Program-made: the position numbers and the translations under genes
Source of the DNA: Cryptomeria japonica
Lineage: Eukaryota; Streptophyta; Pinopsida; Cupressales; Cupressaceae
Assembly: GCF_030272615.1 (NCBI RefSeq)
Contig: NC_081415.1
Location: 623,843,740-623,907,739, forward strand
DNA: 64,000 nt
Direction of reading: 5' to 3'
Part shown: in pieces, positions 1-11,270 of the stretch
Position numbering within the stretch: position 1 is the stretch's first letter
How the letters are laid out: each line of letters opens with the position of its first letter
Notes under the pieces: generated by a model
The model's database searches: none
Seen by the model: only the letters and a program-made list of their open reading frames with translations
What the model was told of the DNA's origin: nothing

Positions 1-1665
1 TGTGGAAAGTACACAAATAATTATCTTTTATGATATTAATCTAGTACTTCATCCCTTCCATAATTTGTCAATTGATTCTAGCCAAAAGGGCTTTGTTAAA
101 TAATTTGATATTTCTTATCCCAAGGCCACCATACTTATTAGGCTAACACACCTTATCGCAACTAACAAGAGCAATTCTTTACCTTTTCTCCATCCCGATC
201 TAAAGAAATTTTCTTTAAATTTGTTCAATTTTATCAGTGAGGAAAGAAGGGATCCTAAAAAGAGACACATAGTACACTAGAATATTCTACAAAGAATCCT
301 TAAGAGCTTGTAGTTTCCCTACCTAGCTAAGGAGCTTGCCTCTCCTCCTAGATAGTTTTATTTAAATCCTTTCAATTATATGATAACAATAATTATTTCT
401 TGGTTTCTTCAAGATAAGAACTAATCCTAGGTAAGATGCGGGGAGATCAACATCTTGGCATTCAAGGATGTTTATTATTCTTGTTTTCATAATGGGATTC
501 AGATTGAAAAGGTAAACTTTTATTGTAGATTATGTATTATCCTGAAGCCTCTTCATAATCTCTCAAAATATTAGTCCATCAGTTTGCTTCAAGGATAGAG
601 GCTTCACCAAAAGTAATGGTATCATACACAAAATATTAACGAGAGGATGAAGGCTTAACAAAAGAAATTTTAAGCCTTTGTAACAATTTAATATCAAGGT
701 ATTTATAAATATTTCTTCCCAACATTTAAACAATACTTTTAAAAATGTAAAGGGATAGGAGGACACCTTGTCTCAGGTCCTTTACACAAGACAACTATCC
801 ATGGGGAGATCCATTAACCAACATAGAACATGAGTGATTTGATATATAGTCTATCAACATTTTAAAGAATCTTCCTTTGAATCCATATTTTTTAAGCACC
901 TCTAATAATAATTTCCAATAGACTCTATCATAAGCTTTTGAAATATAAAGTTTTAACATCATTCCAAGTTTCTTGTTTAATTCCATTGAGTGAATTAATT
1001 CATGCATAGTGAGAGCAACATCTAGAATGTCTTCCTTATACAAATCATTTTTTATTCTTAGAAATCATTTTATCTAGAAATACTTTGAGTCTATTCACTA
1101 GCAGCTTGGAAATAACCTTGTCTAAAGTGTTCCACAAGCTTATTGGTTTGTAATCTTTTATGGAAGCAACATTATCAGGTATTGAGATGAAAGCAATAAA
1201 ACTATTATTCACTTGATTCAATGATTTCCCTGATCAAAAAAATATTTGACAATATTATTATGATTAGTTGTTAGCATGTCCCAAAAATCTTTAAAGAAAG
1301 TAGGTGGGAAACCATCTAGTCCTAGAGCTTTACAGGCTCTAAAGGAAACCACCTCTTATTTAACTTCCAAGATAAAGACAATGTTGCTAAGTTCTTAAGA
1401 TCATCTTTATTTATAACCTAAGGGACCAACTCAAGAAGATAAAAAAAACTGGTAAGGGATGCACATTTATATTTTGAAAATCAAAAAACTATTAAGTGAC
1501 GATCCTAACAATTTCCTTCTTCAAAGATGCCACCGAGTCATAATTATTTTGGAGACTTCAAACTCTATTTCTATTACTATGCTTCATAGTTGATTGATGA
1601 AAAAACTTTGTATTTCTATCCCTCTCGATTAACCACTATAACATCAACTTTTGTTTCTAGATTGT
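1..1665 (-). mobile_element. LINE-A1, 5'-truncated non-LTR retrotransposon (RT region)
   Basis: Minus-strand LINE (L1-type) reverse transcriptase remnant. Reading from 1665 down to 1, the pieces come in the expected order. First is an RDRNTKFFHQST motif (about 1560-1640), typical of the endonuclease-RT linker. Next is a KALGLDGFPPTFF block (about 1285-1330, from KAPGPDGF), then a KPISLWNTLDKVISKLL block (about 1090-1180, from FRPISLCN). RT motif A follows as SKAYDRVYW (about 915-945) with LVNGSPHG after it (about 800). Last is the C-terminal LGIRNIKLFNKALLARIN motif (about 70-130). Stops and frameshifts interrupt every segment, so it is not functional. Its 5' side ends abruptly at about 1665, inside the RT of LINE-A2, which fits a 5'-truncated copy that landed in A2. 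Its 3' end lies beyond the left edge. The family call is firm; the exact ends are not. Confidence 0.8.
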
Positions 1666-1950
1666 TGATGAGAAGTGAGAGGAGTTGAAGAGGTATCTTT
1701 AAACCCTTTGAGTATTCTAAGGTAAATCCTCCTTTAAAGATTCATTCCAAGATCTCTTTCCATAATAATAAATAGATAAGCGGTGAGAGGATCACCTTTT
1801 CTAAGCTCTTTGCGATAGGAAAAATGTCCTCTAAGGGTTCTATTAACCATAATAGAAAAATTTAGAGTGACGCAAGCTTTTATCAAATTCATAAATCCAC
1901 CATTGAAACTAAACTTTTGTAGAACAACCATAATAAAAGGCTACAGAGCT
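1666..1950 (-). mobile_element. LINE-A2 RT fragment, left half of the LINE-B target
   Basis: A second, distinct minus-strand LINE RT. It reads from just after motif A (PFIMVVLQKFSFNGGF, then FMNLIKACVTLNFSIMVN) through motif B, which is KELRKGDPLTAYLFII (canonical RGLRQGDPLSPYLFIL). It then runs to a degraded THQQ stretch at about 1670, where LINE-A1 takes over. Motif A itself (KAYDR) is missing here but is found at 37431-37450 on the same strand. The two halves join in one reading frame once everything between the 16-19 bp repeats at 1932-1950 and 37411-37430 is removed. LINE-B therefore split this element. The fragment is dead: one Trp codon at the junction reads TAG. Confidence 0.75.
1932..1950. 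repeat. Target-site duplication of LINE-B, left copy
   Basis: The sequence AATAAAAGGCTACAGAGCT recurs at 37411-37430 with one extra A. The left copy is followed at once by the LINE-B 5' end, and the right copy is preceded by a poly(A)-like tail. LINE target duplications are typically 7-20 bp and variable, which fits. Confidence 0.75.
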
Positions 1951-2149
1951 TGGAAATAAGTAAAGATTTCAGATGCTTGATGCTAAAGATATGTGAATAA
2001 CATAGCACCATCTTCGCAAAGTGGATCCCTCTTGGAGCAACAACTATGGGGATTGGTAGACTGTGGTTAGCAAGAAATAGAAAAGAAGGAATAATTTCCA
2101 GGTTCAGCAAGGTCATTTCAATCCCCGTAAGAATTTCTCATTTGAAAGG

Positions 2150-3930
2150 CATTCTATCTACCCTAGAAATCTAGGGTATGATGCAGTAACAGAGTGAAGC
2201 AATTTCAAAATATCTTCTCTAAATCTCCCAAAATCTAGCCCTAATATCACTCATCGCCCTCAATGGGTGTTTGAAAATGGGGTTTGGGTGGATAAATGGG
2301 CCCCAACTCGCCTGAATAACCACCTAAAATCCAATGTTGACGTTGTTAAACCTATTAACAACAAAGTTGGTAAAATAATAAGAAATATGGGCCAAACAAA
2401 GGTCAGAATTTGGGGTATCCTCTGGTTTTAGGCTTGAATGCGGTCCCTTTGGAGAAAAATAGGGCTTTTCCTTTCAGATTTGCAAATAACAAGGAACCAG
2501 CTTCTGAACCAAAAGCCAATAATATAGTTGAATTACCCTCAAGAATGCTTAATCCAATATGGAATTTGTATTACAAGCTTGGACTTCTAGTTAAATGGAG
2601 TGGTAAGGATTTCTAAGATCGGGAGGCAATTGATTGGTGGTATTCATGGTTCCCCCGAGAGGTAAGTATTTCTCATCTTGACAATGATGTTTTATTCATT
2701 TTGTGTAAGAATTCAAACACTAAAAAATAAATTATGTTGAGCAAAGTTAGATTATTCTAGGGACATTGCTTTCCTTTTATGGAATGGTATCCGAATTTCG
2801 ACCCGCTTGCTTTTAGGCCTAGTAAGACCCGGAGATAGGTGGATTTGGGTCCTCTCCCTACAGAATATCATTTCCCCCAAATTTTAGAAATTATAGAGAA
2901 AAAATTGGGCACCTATATTGGATGTGAAGGTCTTGATAGGGAGGATCAATTCAAACATATAAAATTGCTTATAGAATTAAAATCATATGTTAAATCTTTC
3001 AATATGATAGATAATCTATCAGGCCGAGGATCTTGGACTATTAATCGATCCCTTTATAATAGGATAATTGATACATCATATATTCTAATTAAAGAATCTA
3101 GGATTGAAGAGTCCAATTAGGTCAAAATGGCTCCACCACTGTAATCCCTTGAATCATTGTCAATTTCATGGAAAACAAAGGTGGTTTCTATTTAGAATCC
3201 CAGGATGATAGCCTGGCGGTGCCTATAGTATCCTTATCTCAAAATAATGAAGAGAGTCATCTTCCCTAATTTGACAACACAGTATTCATGAAAAATCCTT
3301 TAAATAAAATGGATTTGTTGGGGATAGAAATGAGTCAAGTATTGGACAAACCTAAGTGGGGAGGAGTTACTCCCTTGCATTCTCCCCAACTAGAGTTGGA
3401 CATTTCTAAGGCTCAAGCTCAAAATCAGAGTGAAGGCATCAATCAAGATATTCCTTTAGGCTTCTCAGGTGAAGAAGCTCAAAGCTTTAATAGGAATTAT
3501 GACATTAAGATTGATCATCTCAATAGTAAAGCAAAACTTCAAAGTTTGTTAATAGGTGCAGAAGAATTCAAAGCGGATGTGCAAGAGCAGCTGAAATTAC
3601 TTGATCTACATATGGAACTTAGTAAGAGTGTAGATAATGAATAGGTGATGAATGATTTGGACCCTACATTAGGGTTGGGTTGTCCTTTTGACCAATTCAT
3701 TGATATAAATGAAGATGAGGCTCTCCTAGAGTTGAGGGCAATGCCTTAAGTGAGGTCAAGTTGGGGTTAGGCCCTTGTTTGGGTAAGAAAACTAAATTTG
3801 ATTGTGGTTTAATCCCAAAGAAGAAAGGTAGGAAATTCATAGTTGAACTCAGGAATGTGATGGGGGAAGCCTTTGGGAAAGCAAAAATAACATCGATCAT
3901 GAATTCAGGGAAGGGGAAGTTCCTTCCCAC
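2150..3930 (+). pseudogene. LINE-B ORF1 (DUF4283-like nucleic-acid-binding protein), broken
   Basis: Degraded first ORF of LINE-B. Around 2600-3000 the pieces REAIDWWYSWFPREVSISHL, a HCFPFMEWYPNFDPLAFRPS block and WVDLGPLPTEYHFPQILEII, then EKKLGTYIGCEGLD, follow the DUF4283 pattern of plant LINE ORF1 proteins (W-P-FDP, then WV-LP-LP-EY, then the I-LG block). ORF1 proteins of this type bind element RNA. The CCHC knuckle expected after this domain is not recognisable. A hydrophilic 118-codon open stretch follows (3288-3644), rich in Gln, Glu and Lys and of no recognised fold. Stops at about 2616, 3120 and 3644 break the frame. The start was not determined; an alignment-like signal (NNYGDWQTVVSKKQKRRN) already appears near 2030, so ORF1 may begin close to 1970. 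Confidence 0.6.
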
Positions 3931-3936
3931 ACAACC

Positions 3937-6900
3937 ATGAAGGTCCTAACATGGAATGTAACAAGAAACACATTCTAAGGCTTTGTATATTTACTTCAAA
4001 AATAGATATAGCCTTAATATAGGAAATGAAACTTAGTTAATCAGAAATCGGAATCTTTAGGAAGAAATTAGGTCTTCGTGAATTGGAGGCAATACTGGGA
4101 GCCTTTGGGGGCTTGGGAGTTATATGGGATCCTAGGTGGATCATAGTAAATTCGGTAGCCTGTAACAAGAATTGGATGGTTGTCGTTGTCAGACTTTTGA
4201 GCTGCAACTTAATCTTTATTCCTTTTAATGTATATAGTCCTATTTTGACACATGAGAAAGCAATATTGTGGAGTGAAATTGGATTGGTACTAACTTCTCA
4301 TCTGGAGTAGAATTTCTTCTTAGGAGGATATTTTAATGCTATCTCTGATCTCTCTGAAAAAAAGGTGGTATAAGAAGAGAACACCAAATTTTAGTAGATT
4401 TCAGAGATTGGATCAATAATCACAATATGGTAGACATAGAACCAGATAATGACATCTTTACTTGGAATAATAGAAGGAAGGGTTTCAATAACATAGTAGA
4501 AATATTAGATAGGTTTCTGTTTAGAGGTGATATTTAAACCTTCAATTATGTATTTAAGGCCTCAATTCTACCCATCTCGGGCTCAGATCATTTCCCAGTT
4601 CAATCAACCATTGAGGAAAATGTCAAGCCTAAGAGGTGTCCTTTCAAATTTGAAAAAAAGTGGATAAAGGATGAGTCTTTTATGGAAAACATTGGAACTT
4701 GGTGGAAAGAAGTAGAAGTATTAGGATCAAATTTATACTGTTTTGTTACCAAAATAAAATATGTTAAGAGAAAACTTATTAATTGGAATACAAACAAGTT
4801 TGGAGATATCTTTGTCATTAAAAGGGATATAGAAATAACCTTAGAACAACTTAATGACAAAGTTATCAAGGAAGGCATGGATCATAACAATTATTTGCTT
4901 GAAAAAGAACTTCTTCGTAGACAGGAAGAAATTTTGTCAAAGGAAGAATGTTTTTGGAGACAAAAGTCTAGGGTGACTTGGATTTCAGAGGGTGATCAAA
5001 ATACCAAGTTTTTCCATGCTTCCACAAAAATTAGGAACAAAATTAATAAAATAACCAATATTAGAAGTGAGGCTGGGGTTTAATTAGATGACTTTGAAAG
5101 TATAACATTAGAGGTGGTCTCCTTTTTTTAGAACTTACTAGGCAAGGAACTTATCTTGGATTTGACAACTTAGACTAGTTTGATCAATAATATTCCTAAA
5201 ATCATTAATGATAATCAAAACTCACTTCTTAACCGAGAGTTTACAAAGTCAGAGATAGAAGAGCCCCTATTCCAATTCCACCCTGATAAGGCGTCTGGCC
5301 CGAATGGTTTCTCGGCTTGTTTCTTCCAAAAATGTTGGCATATTATAGATGATGAATTAGTGGAAGCTTTGGAGGGTGCAAGGTGAGATGGTAGATTTCT
5401 TAAAGAGATAAATCATACTTTCTTATCTCTTATCCCCGACAATGGATAGTATGAGCGATTTTAGACCTATTTCACTATGTAACACTATTTATAAAATATT
5501 TTCAAAATTTCTAGCCAACCAACTAAAAATGGTACTTTCAAGCATCATCTTTGAAGAACAAACATGGTTTGTGCTAGGTAGGTCTATTTTTAATGGAGTT
5601 ACCATTGCATAGGAGGCAATGCACTATGTTCAAAATAATCGTCAAACCAATATGTTTATCAAATTAGACATTAAGAAAGCATACGATGTGGTAAATTGGA
5701 GGTTTCTTTGCAAATGCCTAGAAGATTTTAGGTTTAGCACAGGCTGGATCAACTTAATCTTTGGATGCATCTCAACACCCAAGATATCAGTCCTGGTCAA
5801 TGGACAACCAAAAGGCTTGTTTGATATGTTAAGAGGATTGAGACAAGGGGACTCGTTATCACCTTTCCTCTACATCATAATGGCTGAAGCTTTAGGTAGG
5901 ATCATTCTGAAATCTCAGGACTTGAGCAATATAGATGGAATCAAAATTTCTAGTAGTATTTCTCCCATCATTCATCAACAATTTGCTGATGATACCCTTC
6001 TCTTTGGGAAGAGTAGCTTGGTAGAAGCTAGAAACTTTAACATTTTCCTAAATTGGTTTTCCAAAGCCTTGGGTCAAAAGGTAAACAAAGATAAGTCAAA
6101 CCTGTACTTCTTGAATGCGAAGGAGAAGCTATACAAAGATATTGTCAGTATTTTAGGCTTTCAGATCAATATGCTTCCTTGTAAATATCTAGGTTTACCT
6201 GTGGATAAAGGACTTAGGTCATCCTATTTGTGGGGGCATATTATGTCCAAACTTGACCAAAAACTTCAAAGTTGGAAAGGTAAATGGTTATCTGTAGTTG
6301 GTAGAGTAATAATGCTTTGTTTTGTTCTCCTTGTGCTTCCTCAATATCAAATGACCTATTTTTCATTGCCAAAAGGTGTGAAAAACAACCTGGACCAAAA
6401 ACTTAGAACCTTTTTTTGGCAAGGATTAGTAGACAAGAAGAAATTTGCACTTGTAGCTTCGGATAAAATCTGTAGACCCAAGGATCGGGGTGAAATAGGA
6501 CTAAGAGACCAGGAGCTACAAAATAAGGCTCTTGGGGCTAAGCTAGTATGGAAAATTTATCAGGAACCATTCAGAAGATGGGTGAAAGTTCTAGCTAGCA
6601 AATATTTAGACTCTTCTGACCCCACTAGCATCTTTAGAATAAGCAATCGCCCACATGGTTCTAGAATATGGAATTTTATGCTTAACTATAGGGATGTTAC
6701 CACTCATGATCTATCCTGGAATATAAGGTCTGGGAACAAAGCACTATTTTGGGAAGATTTGTGGGGGGCACACCCACCAATTCATGCAATCTTTAATGAT
6801 CAAACTTTAAAATTAGGTTGGTAGAAAAATTAGTAATACTGTGGCTGATTATATTCTCATTCATCTAGTCAACCCAACCCTAGGATGAAGATGTAAATCT

Positions 6901-8109
6901 TTTGAGGACTTGGGATTATCTGCTGAGGAGGGTAAAAAACTTATAGAGATTCTGGCACAAAGAAAGTTAACAATCTCAAATAAAGATGATTGTCTTGTAT
7001 GGGCCAAATATCCTACTAGGGAATACAGAGTCAAGGAGGGGTATAATCCCCTCTACAATAAGCTTTACCCCTCTAAAATAGAACTCCCTATTAATCTTTT
7101 TTGGGACAAATAGTGTTTCCCAAAAGAAGGACTTTTCTTATGGAAAACAGTACAGAAGAGGATATTGACATTAGACTGGTTTAAGAAGCTAGGTTATGTA
7201 GGGCCTAGTAGATGTCCCTTGTTTCTCAGCAATGAATAATCTATGGATCATCTGCTCCTTAGATTAGATTATTCTAATATATGCTAGAGGTAGTTAATTA
7301 ATAAATTAAACTACACTACTACCCTCTCTAGCCATTTGTTGAATCTTTTGCTATGTTGGTCATCCCATCTAAAATCTAGTTTTTATGGATTGCTCTGGAT
7401 TATTTCCCCATTGATCCTCTTATGGGAATTATGGAAGGAGAGGAATAGAAGAATCTTCAAAGAAAAGGCCTTGCCCCAGGATCAATTATGAAATAAAATA
7501 GAAGCAGCTATCATAGAAGTAGCTAACGACAGGTTACAAAATGGCCACTTCAATAATCTTCCTTTTACAACAAGAGATGAACAACTTAGAAAATCTTGGA
7601 ATGGACTTACAATTCCTCTCTTCTATGGCCCAGGGGGAGCTAGATCCTTGGCTTTAAGGAAATAATGTAAATGGTCCAGGCCAAGTAAAGGTTGGTTTAA
7701 ATTAAATTTTGATGGTGCCTCCTGAGGCAATCCTGGCATTGCAGGAATAGGTGGAGTGATGCACCTCTGGAATAGATCAATAGTGGCACAGTTTTCCAAA
7801 ACCATAGGCTTGGCTACAAACAATGAGGAAGAACTAGAATCTGTTATCTCCGGCCTCCTCTTATGTAAGAATTTGAACATCAAAATATTGGAGATAGAAG
7901 GAGATTTAGCTATCACCATTAATGCAATTAGGTCAGGCAAAACTCCAAACTGGAAATTAAACAATGTAATGTCTAGAGCCACAAAGTTGCTCAAATACTT
8001 CCAAAACACCACAATCAATCATATTTACAGGGAGGCAAATATGGTTGCGGACTCCTTAGCAAACCAAGGTGATGATGGTGTTTTGGAAGAAAAAGTAGTG
8101 ATTGATTAA
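3937..8109 (+). pseudogene. LINE-B ORF2: endonuclease, reverse transcriptase, zinc-finger region, RNase H
   Basis: The ORF2 polyprotein of LINE-B, which would nick target DNA and prime reverse transcription from it. It starts at an ATG reading MKVLTWN, the usual opening of plant LINE endonucleases. Endonuclease (3937-4620): a GG..G.IWDP block, GGYFNAI (from GDFN) and SGSDHFPV carrying the catalytic His. Linker: WISEGDQNTKFFHAST (about 4980-5030). RT: KASGPNGFSACFFQ (5290-5330), FRPISLCNTIYKIF (about 5460), motif A LDIKKAYDVVNW (5660), motif B LRGLRQGDSLSPFLYI (5835), motif C FADD (5980). A 401-codon open stretch (5619-6824) keeps the RT core uninterrupted. Zinc-finger-like region: 6910-7260. 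RNase H: 7660-8080, with NFDGAS, NNEEELE, EIEGDL and ADSLANQG supplying D-E-D-D. Stops (for example TAG at 5611) and frameshifts make it inactive. Confidence 0.85.
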
Positions 8110-8129
8110 ATTGTCCTGTTACCTTAAAC

Positions 8130-8223
8130 ATATATACATATATATTTATTGATTGATACGATGTATGTGGTTGCCTTCTGCTTTGTCTGATCTCTATATA
8201 TATATATGTATATATAAATAAAT

Positions 8224-8255
<32 letters not shown>

Positions 8256-8526
8256 GGGTGTTTAAATATATGTAGGTATGTATATATATATATATGTTTA
8301 TGTATGTATATATATATATATACTTGCTATATATATAAATGTATGTATATATAACTCCCTTTTCTCCCTTTTTTTAATTTTTTTTGTCTTTTACTTTTTA
8401 TGGTGTTTCTCTCTTATTTCTTTGTTTTATTTTTGTATTCTTATCTCTTTTTATATAACTTTTTGTTTAGATTTTTTCTTCTGATACTTGTTCTTTTCTT
8501 TTCTTTCTTGCTTCCTTTTTTATTTG

Positions 8527-8565
<39 letters not shown>

Positions 8566-9072
8566 GTTTTTATTCTCTGTTTTTATTTTCTTATTTTTTT
8601 CTTTCTGCTTTTTTCTAGTTTTTTTCTTCGTTTTTCTTTTTTGTTTTCTTTCTCTTTCTCTTTTTTTATTATTTTATTGTCTTCTCTTATTCTTGTTTTT
8701 TTCCCTTTTATATATCTTTATTTTTCTTTTCTCTTTTTGTTTATATATATACATATATATATGTATATATATATGTATGTGTATTTATATATATATGTAC
8801 ATATATATATATGTATATATGTATGTATGTATGTATATATATATATATATGCATATATATATATATATGTATGTATGTATGTATGTATATACATACATAC
8901 ATACATACATACATACATACATTTATATATACATACATACATATATATATTTACATACATACATACATATAAACATATACATGTACATACATACATACAT
9001 ACATATATACATATATACATATATATATACATATATATATACATATATATATATACATATACATATATATGC

Positions 9073-9115
<43 letters not shown>

Positions 9116-9135
9116 CATATATATATATATATAAT
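8130..9135. repeat. Compound TA / TATG / CATA microsatellite with a pyrimidine-rich core
   Basis: About 1 kb of simple sequence right after the LINE-B RNase H. Two arms of (TA)n, (TATG)n and (CATA)n (about 8130-8350 and 8740-9135) flank a C/T-rich stretch dominated by TTTTCTTT (about 8352-8740). Parts of the right arm (8870-8940) are near-perfect inverted repeats: (TATG)n running into (CATA)n can fold back. Open frames here are only Tyr/Ile/His repeats and are not genes. Confidence 0.95.
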
Positions 9136-9140
9136 TTATT

Positions 9141-9691
9141 TTGATAGGTTTTGATGTTTCTTTATTTATATTTTTCATCCCTTTTGTTTTGTTTTAAGTT
9201 TCTTGATTTTCGGCACCAGTTTCCTCTTGTCCTTTTGTGCTCCGATGACATTTAAAGGGGAATTTATTAGGCCTCCTTCCTGTCTTGCATGCTAGCTATT
9301 TTAACATGATATGACTACACTATCCAATTCAAATATAGCCGGCGGTAGTCATTGCTTTGATCTTGGAGATCGCTTCCTAGCAATATCCTTGTATTGTGGC
9401 CCTCCATCCTCGCTGACACTCTTGGGCGATCTAGCAGGTCTTTTCAAGTTAGTGATACTATCATTTATGGTGGAATTATGTGCATGATATCTAAGGTATT
9501 AGCTTTCCATCATCTTCCTTATGAAGTAGTCAGTTCCTTTAGTGTAAATTGGTCATCTGTTGTTCTAAGTGCAAGTTCTGAACAATATGGACACACCATT
9601 GATGCTATTAGGGCTTAAGAGACAAATGACATTTATAGGGGAAGTCAAAGAGGGTAGATTGAGAGGTATTCTTGTGTTTCCTCATGACCTA
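9141..9691. other. Unassigned sequence between the microsatellite and Copia-1
   Basis: No recognised family. A 74-codon open frame from an ATG at 9394 (starts MWPSILADTLGRSS) looks protein-like in composition but matches nothing I know and ends before Copia-1. A short phrase, ATGACATTTAWAGGGGAA, occurs at about 9246 and again near 9628. This may be LINE-B 3' UTR or part of another insertion. Confidence 0.4.
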
Positions 9692-11199
9692 GTTGTTGGC
9701 ATATGTGCAGAGCTTGATGACATGGTTATATTGTATGTTGTCATTGATGTCAATATGCTGAAGTATGAAATGGTATATTGAAGTAAGAAAACTAGCAAGG
9801 GAACTGGGATGATATTGTGAACTGGTGTATATGAAAAAGTGAAGCAGTATTTTTGTTTAAAGTGAACCGGTATGTTGGAATGAGAACTGGTAAATGGTAA
9901 GTTTTATATCAGGGTTTTGTTTGGTATGACTACCAGTTGGTAGTCTAAGCTTCAGGGTTTCCGTTTGATGCATATCAAGTCTGTTTGATTCGATCGATGA
10001 CATCCTATGATAGGTTAGCATTGAAATGAATAGAAGATTGTGTTGCCACATTAGCCTTGTGTGCGTGAAGGATTTCCTTGAGGATGTTGCATGTAGATTG
10101 ATCCTATCTACCTTGGGAATGTGCGTCGTCTCTGTAAATGGTGGAGAGTGCGTGATGGGTTATCAAATTCTAGAAGTGACAAGAACGAATGATGGAGAAC
10201 ATCTTGAGATGTGTTCAAGATTGTTTTATACTATGAAAAGTGTTTGAACGGTCAAGATTGGACCGGTTGTATTGATAACCTAAATGTTTAGGGTTTATGC
10301 TACCGACCTATCTGTTTCCTATAAGGTCGATGATGATTTACATTGTGAAGTGGTTGGAAAATGTTATGTGAGTGTCCAAGTGAAGAGATGCTTGATTCTT
10401 TCTGAACCAAAGAAGTGTGTGGATACCTGCATAGTGTGATTACAGAAGCAAAGGAGATAAAGAGGATCTGCCTTGGCGTTGTGTGCTGTTATCAGATTAG
10501 TGTATTACCTATTGACTTCTAACCATTTCAACAATTGGAAAATCCCTTAACTGGGTAGCTTTAATATGATTTTCTGTAAATCCTTTAATAGGGTGACTCA
10601 ATTCAATGAGTTCTTCAAATCCTCTTGCGAGGTAACCTTTAACAGGGTTCTAACCTTTAACCGGTTATTTAGCCATCCCTTAATTGGGTGATCCCTAGCA
10701 GGATCGGTTCCTAGCAAAACCTATTGTAAAAGTCTTTAACTGGACTAGGCTCCTAACAGAGCCGACTTCAGAAGAGTTCAAAGAACAGCTTGTGGGTATT
10801 CATCCCCATCGTGGTTTTTCCTAGTTGGGTTTCCACGTGAAAAAATGAGTGTGTCATGTGTGATACTTTTCATGTGATGCTTTAATATTTTTTGTCAAAT
10901 GATAAAACATGTTGAACCAATAGTCATTATATTTCTAATGATATATTACTTGTTTATGCATATGTGTGAAGTGGAAATGAGATATTAGATTGTGTGGAGA
11001 TCTAAGTGTTACCAGTTTATGTCTTTCATATTCTCACTGTGTTTTACCGGTAGTGCCTTGATTTTGACCGGTGTTACTGTTTACTAGTTAAGTGCAATCT
11101 TTGTAGTCAAACTGGTTCAAGGAAAGTTTTTTTGTCTGTACTGATTCACCCCCCCCTCTCAGTACTGGTTTGGTACTAACTGGTCATCATTATTCATCA
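9692..11199 (+). repeat. Copia-1 5' LTR
   Basis: Runs from TGTTGGCATATG to ATTCATCA (TG...CA), 1508 bp. It contains a telomere-type TTTAGGGTTTA at 10287-10297, a TATA-like CCTATAAGG about 20-25 bp downstream (near 10319), and a cluster of TTAACnGGGT motifs at about 10530-10765. A C-run followed by CTCAGTAC (11148-11165) lies close to the end and is shared by all LTRs of this family in the window. Confidence 0.88.
10287..10327 (+). promoter_or_regulatory. Telo-box and TATA-like element in the Copia-1 5' LTR
   Basis: TTTAGGGTTTA (reverse of the plant telo-box AAACCCTAA) is followed at a short distance by CCTATAAGG. The same pair, same order and spacing class, is seen in the 3' LTR (16026-16068) and in the reverse orientation in the left Copia-2 LTR (25717-25765). 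Telo-boxes are known promoter elements in plants; use as the LTR promoter is inferred from the arrangement. Confidence 0.5.
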
Positions 11200-11201
11200 A
11201 T

Positions 11202-11212
11202 TGGTATCAGAG
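11202..11212 (+). other. Copia-1 primer binding site (tRNA-iMet type)
   Basis: TGGTATCAGAG lies three bases after the 5' LTR and is complementary to the 3' end of plant initiator tRNA-Met, the usual primer of Ty1/copia elements. Confidence 0.9.
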
Positions 11213-11270
11213 TATCCTCAAGGTCCTCTATGTTGTAAGCTTAGCCGCTTGAGGAAAAGATCCTACTCTA

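Noticed and set aside
8278-9178. Several open frames of 60-220 codons on both strands (Tyr/Ile/His repeats)
   Set aside because: They lie entirely in TA/CATA microsatellite and polypyrimidine DNA; simple repeats without TAA/TAG in phase give such frames by chance.
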